DNA of 15,268 nucleotides, taken from NCBI GenBank assembly GCA_016207465.1, contig JACQPP010000138.1, forward strand, positions 1-15,268, written 5' to 3'. The translations under genes and the position numbers were made by a program. Position 1 is the first letter of the stretch, and the number at the start of each line of letters is the position of its first letter. This DNA is from Methanobacteriota archaeon. GTDB lineage: Archaea > Halobacteriota > Syntropharchaeia > JACQPP01. Positions 12,853-15,268 of this stretch are shown in pieces. The notes below the pieces were generated by a model. It ran no database searches. It was not told the origin of the DNA and saw only the letters and a list, made by a program, of their open reading frames with translations.

Positions 12853-13265
12853 CCGGTTCCCCCTGCCTTCGGGCTGGCGGCGGAGTCGAGGGCGAGTTTG
12901 CGGCGACTGAACCTCCAGGCGCCCGCCACCCTGCGGAGGGCGTCGGTGTAGGTCCCGGTGGCGTAGACCCCGGGGCTCTTGCCGGTCTGGAGGAGCATGA
13001 GGTCGCAGGTGAGGGTGGCAGTGTCGCCGTCCCCCTCGATGATGTGGTTTCCGCTCCAGTGGCGCTTGCCCTGCATGGTGGCGTAGAAGACCCGGAGGAA
13101 ACCCTCCATGGCCTTCCTGCCCTGGAATGTGCCGAAGGTGGTCTCGAAGACCCCGTCGTCGGTCCAGGTGGAGAGCCACCCCTCCGTGTCGCGGCTGTCC
13201 ACGGTGCGGTTGTAGCGGGCGCAGAGTTCCAGGATGGCCAGGCGGTCCTCGGCGGGGAGGGGCAT
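12849..13265 (-). CDS. NTF2/SnoaL-like protein
   Basis: A 138-residue protein of the nuclear-transport-factor-2 fold (SnoaL-like). An N-terminal helix pair with ILELCARYNRTVDSRD (11-26) and WLSTWTDDGVFET (30-42) is followed by G-R-K-A-M-E-GFL (49-56), HWSGNHIIEGDGDTATLTCD (69-88) and the closing strand with GAWRFSRRKL (115-124). Such proteins are ligand-binding or act as small isomerases, dehydratases or limonene-epoxide-hydrolase-like enzymes; many bind hydrophobic ring compounds. No catalytic assignment can be made here. A TATA box at 13295-13303 lies about 34 bases upstream, giving a short leader. It is coupled by ATGA to the DUF998 membrane gene, so the two probably form a pair. Confidence 0.82.
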   Translation of the reverse strand: MPLPAEDRLAILELCARYNRTVDSRDTEGWLSTWTDDGVFETTFGTFQGRKAMEGFLRVFYATMQGKRHWSGNHIIEGDGDTATLTCDLMLLQTGKSPGVYATGTYTDALRRVAGAWRFSRRKLALDSAASPKAGGTG

Positions 13266-13294
13266 GGGGCCTCGGGGGAGACTCTGCGCCCCCC

Positions 13295-13303
13295 TAGTTA
13301 AAC
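13295..13303 (-). promoter_or_regulatory. TATA box of the NTF2-like/DUF998 operon
   Basis: On the minus strand GTTTAACTA is centred about 34 bases before ATG 13265, so a leader of roughly 8-10 bases is expected. It starts only about 20 bases beyond the stop of the short gene at 13323. Confidence 0.5.
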
Positions 13304-13322
13304 CTGTTCCATCCCCCCGGTT

Positions 13323-13469
13323 CTATCCTTTTAACTCCCCGATTCTCTCCCTCACCGCCTTCAGTTCGTTTTCGAGTCCCTGGGCGTATTCTTCGAGCCA
13401 CTCCCGTTTCTCCTGGCGGGTATAGTACCGGCGAATGACGAATCCGCCGCAACTTTCTGTGCAGTGCAT
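13323..13469 (-). CDS. 48-residue CxxxC coiled-coil protein
   Basis: A short protein beginning MHCTESCGGFVIRRYYT and continuing REWLEEYAQGLENELKAV (split at 22-39) and RERIGELKG. Cys 3, Cys 7 and His 2 form a compact possible metal or redox site. Residues about 18-46 are a strongly charged amphipathic helix with coiled-coil character. The pattern (Cys pair, Gly-Gly-Phe, RR, T-x-E-K, LEEY, LE-x-EL-x-x-V-x-ERI-x-EL) matches a group of tiny archaeal proteins of unknown function; family membership is from memory of the pattern. AGGAG at 13477-13481 lies 7 bases before the ATG, and the reading frame closes at TAG 13325-13323. All substitutions look protein-like, and codon use fits the neighbours. 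It lies in the same direction as the surface-protein gene upstream and the NTF2-like gene downstream. Confidence 0.72.
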   Translation of the reverse strand: MHCTESCGGFVIRRYYTRQEKREWLEEYAQGLENELKAVRERIGELKG

Positions 13470-13476
13470 ATGGGGT

Positions 13477-13481
13477 CTCCT
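13477..13481 (-). promoter_or_regulatory. Ribosome-binding site of the 48-residue gene
   Basis: AGGAG on the minus strand, 7 bases before ATG 13469. It is what fixes the start of this very short gene. A leader is therefore expected, unlike the leaderless first genes elsewhere in the window; CCATAACCC around 13524-13532 is a weak TATA candidate. Confidence 0.55.
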
Positions 13482-13545
13482 GCGGCCCCGGGGGGCCGCC
13501 ATGGAGGAATGGGGTTGGGTAGTGGGTTATGGAGTGGCGGGGGTT

Positions 13546-13558
13546 GTGACCGGGTCAC
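13546..13558. promoter_or_regulatory. Palindrome GTGACC-G-GGTCAC, possible operator
   Basis: A perfect 6-base inverted repeat with a 1-base centre, lying in the 131-base gap between the surface-protein stop (13601) and the 48-residue gene (13469), just upstream of a weak TATA candidate on the minus strand. It could be an operator for the small gene. GC-rich DNA makes chance palindromes fairly common, so confidence is low. Confidence 0.3.
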
Positions 13559-13600
13559 TGTCAGGCCTCGGGCCGGGGGGTCGAAAGGTGGAATCTCCAT

Positions 13601-15268
13601 CTATCGGTAGCGGTTCAGTGTCGTCATGTAGTCCACGAGTCCCGGGCATCCCTCGCAGGTGGTGTTGGCTGTGCCGTTGACCCGGATGGTGAACTGGTCG
13701 GTGATTTTCTCGCGTCCTCCCTTGGTGGCGTCAATGGTGAAGGTGAATACGTAGTGTTGGCCCGCGTCCTCCTGGGTGGGGGTGAATGTGAAGAGGCCGT
13801 TGAGGTCAATGAAGTTGGCGCGTTTGGCCTTGATGGGCTTCTCGGTGGTGGAGCCGGGGAGGATGGCCATGGCGCGGGTGTAGTATTTGTCGTCGTCGTA
13901 GTAGTCGGCGGCCCAGGGGTTGAGGGTGCTCCATCCCTTGGGGGGCTTGACGACCCCTTTGATGAACATCTCGAAGGTCTCGCCGGGCTCGACCATGGCG
14001 TCCCGGACGGGGAGGGTGCGGTCGAACTGGCGGATGGGCCAGAGGAAGGCCCGCGCGTACCAGGGGACAATCTTCTTGCCGGTGCCTGCCTCGTAGGCTC
14101 CCTCCACGAGGCCGGTGCAGCTGAGCCCGTTGAGTTCGATGGGGACCGCCGCGTCCACGAGGGGAATCTGGAAGTTGCGGAGGAAGTCGGTGGCGTAGTT
14201 CTGCCCCGCGAGGCTGCCCTCGCTCATCCAGGGGCCTCCGACGGGGGAGTAGGGGGTGTTGAGTTTGGAGATGGCCCACGTGGCAATCTTGTCCCGCTCG
14301 GGGTCGGTGACGGCGAAGGTGGGGCGGCGGGCGCCCATGAAGATGTGGGACTGGGCGATGCCGTAGGTCTTGAGTTCGCTGTATCGGCTGAACTGGACCC
14401 CGTCGGTGTATCCGAGTTTGAGGTCCTGCTGGGTGGACTCGATGATGGTGGTGCCGTCGTTCTTCTTGGAGGCGGGGTCGCGGGTCCCGAGGTAGAGGGC
14501 CACGTGGCCGGGCCACCAGAAGCCGCCGGAGCCCGGGGTCTTGCCGGTGAGGGTGTAGAGGAGGTCCCCTTTCTTGAGGTATTTGCCGGAGATGATGTCG
14601 AACACCAGGTAGGCGGGCTTTTCGTTGGCGATGGCGAGGACGGAGAAGTGGCGGACCGGGACCTGGAGCGTCCCGGTCCGGGCGTCGTAGGTGGTGTCGG
14701 CAATGCGCTCGAAGCGGCTGATTTCGCCGCCCACCGGGGTGGGGGTGTTGGAGGTGCTGAGGGTGTATACGGCGATGTCATCCGGTTGGGTGGGGGGCTG
14801 GGGGAGTTTGACGGTGAGAGTGGCGGGCTTCTGGAAGGTGAGGCCCGGGGGTCCGAAGACCACCTCCCCCATGAGGAGGCCGCTCTCCTGCCGGGGGTAG
14901 GCGACGTGGTTGACGGTGATGGGATTGTCCCGGGTCATGGCCCCGGGGGGCACTGTGAGAGAGAGGTCTCCAGTGGCCGATGTGACGGTTCCCCCCTGGG
15001 CGGCGCGGATGGTCCCCTGGGCGGTGGCGAGCGCGGGGCTGTTCGGGGAGGACGAGGCCCCGAGGGTGCCCGGGGTGGGTGTGAGGGGGCCTGCGCGGCC
15101 AGGCGCAGGGGTCGGAACAATCTGGGAGAGGAGTCCCTGCTGGGACTGGAACGAGGGGAGGACGAGGAACACCAGCACGACCCCGATGACGAGGACCGCG
15201 GCCGGGACGGCCCATCCGAGTGGGCTTTTTTTCTTCGGTGGGGGAAGCGCGGCCTGGGGTGGGGGCGG
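13601..15268 (-). CDS. Membrane-tethered surface protein: ZU5-like, circularly permuted papain-like and Ig-like domains (5' end outside window)
   Basis: 555 residues are visible; the start lies beyond the right edge because the frame is open to 15268. Visible order: proline/lysine-rich cytoplasmic segment (1-18, PPPPQAALPPPKKKSPLG), membrane helix (about 19-40, WAVPAAVLVIGVVLVFLVL), Thr/Pro/Ser-rich linker, a ZU5-like beta domain (about 85-212, with GGTVTSATGDLSLTVPPGAM), then a papain-like domain (about 230-406) in which GDLLY and WWPGHVALYLG (His 255) precede NGLSCTGLVEGAYEAG (Cys 384). His before Cys is the circularly permuted order of YiiX/LRAT-type members of the NlpC/P60 clan. An Ig/cadherin-like module (about 470-531, GLFTFTPTQEDAGQHYVFTF) and a terminal CEGC motif follow. 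Likely an extracellular cysteine hydrolase or acyltransferase. A start at GTG 15178 would cut through the membrane helix and is rejected. Confidence 0.78.
   Translation of the reverse strand, partial: PPPPQAALPPPKKKSPLGWAVPAAVLVIGVVLVFLVLPSFQSQQGLLSQIVPTPAPGRAGPLTPTPGTLGASSSPNSPALATAQGTIRAAQGGTVTSATGDLSLTVPPGAMTRDNPITVNHVAYPRQESGLLMGEVVFGPPGLTFQKPATLTVKLPQPPTQPDDIAVYTLSTSNTPTPVGGEISRFERIADTTYDARTGTLQVPVRHFSVLAIANEKPAYLVFDIISGKYLKKGDLLYTLTGKTPGSGGFWWPGHVALYLGTRDPASKKNDGTTIIESTQQDLKLGYTDGVQFSRYSELKTYGIAQSHIFMGARRPTFAVTDPERDKIATWAISKLNTPYSPVGGPWMSEGSLAGQNYATDFLRNFQIPLVDAAVPIELNGLSCTGLVEGAYEAGTGKKIVPWYARAFLWPIRQFDRTLPVRDAMVEPGETFEMFIKGVVKPPKGWSTLNPWAADYYDDDKYYTRAMAILPGSTTEKPIKAKRANFIDLNGLFTFTPTQEDAGQHYVFTFTIDATKGGREKITDQFTIRVNGTANTTCEGCPGLVDYMTTLNRYR

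Noticed and set aside
13361..13600. Minus-strand open frame of 79 codons rich in Pro between the surface protein and the small gene
   Set aside because: It overlaps the 48-residue gene in another frame, has no ribosome site and a low-complexity product.
14224..14781. Alternative minus-strand frames of 140-240 codons inside the surface-protein gene
   Set aside because: They are Pro/Ser/Thr/Arg-rich shadows of the conserved frame that holds the His and Cys motifs.

Overview
The window is most likely part of a chromosomal contig from a high-GC archaeon, probably a Thermoplasmatota-like euryarchaeote. Three observations support this. TATA-type boxes lie about 25-30 bases upstream of first genes, so transcripts are leaderless or nearly so, while genes inside operons often carry GGAGG-type ribosome sites. 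Archaeal-flavoured families are present (a PaREP1-like protein, a DUF998 protein, a short CxxxC coiled-coil protein, and a surface protein with a proline/lysine-rich cytoplasmic tail before its membrane helix). The rank assignment is inference; no rRNA or marker gene is present. No gene-free stretch exceeds about 135 bases.

Layout. (1) 1-4125, minus strand: a tight four-gene operon read acyl-CoA dehydrogenase, BKACE (DUF849) beta-keto acid cleavage enzyme, two-domain lipoate-protein ligase, and a thiolase-like protein that runs off the left edge. (2) 4126-4256: a divergent promoter region. (3) 4257-5582, plus strand: a second acyl-CoA dehydrogenase carrying an in-frame palindromic insert. (4) 5590-7267: an accessory pocket with a VapBC-like toxin-antitoxin pair, an AT-rich gene for a small membrane-anchored protein, a broken or tiny linking frame and a PaREP1/HEPN-like protein. 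(5) 7283-9325, minus strand: thiolase followed by an MFE-2-like short-chain dehydrogenase. (6) 9326-9442: a second divergent promoter region sharing a 50-base element (46 identical positions) with the first. (7) 9443-12203, plus strand: acyl-CoA synthetase followed by a third acyl-CoA dehydrogenase, a close paralogue of the one at 4257. (8) 12157-13469, minus strand: a DUF998 membrane protein, an NTF2/SnoaL-like protein and a 48-residue protein. (9) 13601 to the right edge, minus strand: a membrane-tethered surface protein with ZU5-like, circularly permuted papain-like (NlpC/P60 clan) and Ig-like segments.

How the genes work together. The core set reads as acyl-CoA catabolism: activation (AMP-forming ligase), first oxidation (three acyl-CoA dehydrogenases), 3-hydroxyacyl-CoA oxidation (short-chain dehydrogenase) and thiolysis (thiolase), with a beta-keto acid cleavage enzyme as a possible side exit. 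No enoyl-CoA hydratase is present. The short-chain dehydrogenase resembles the (R)-specific MFE-2 type, so a MaoC-type hydratase encoded elsewhere is the expected partner. The shared promoter element suggests that both minus-strand operons, and perhaps their divergent partners, belong to one regulon. The most notable items are this shared element, the palindrome inside the 4257 dehydrogenase, the lipoate ligase inside a fatty-acid-type operon, and the permuted papain-like surface protein.
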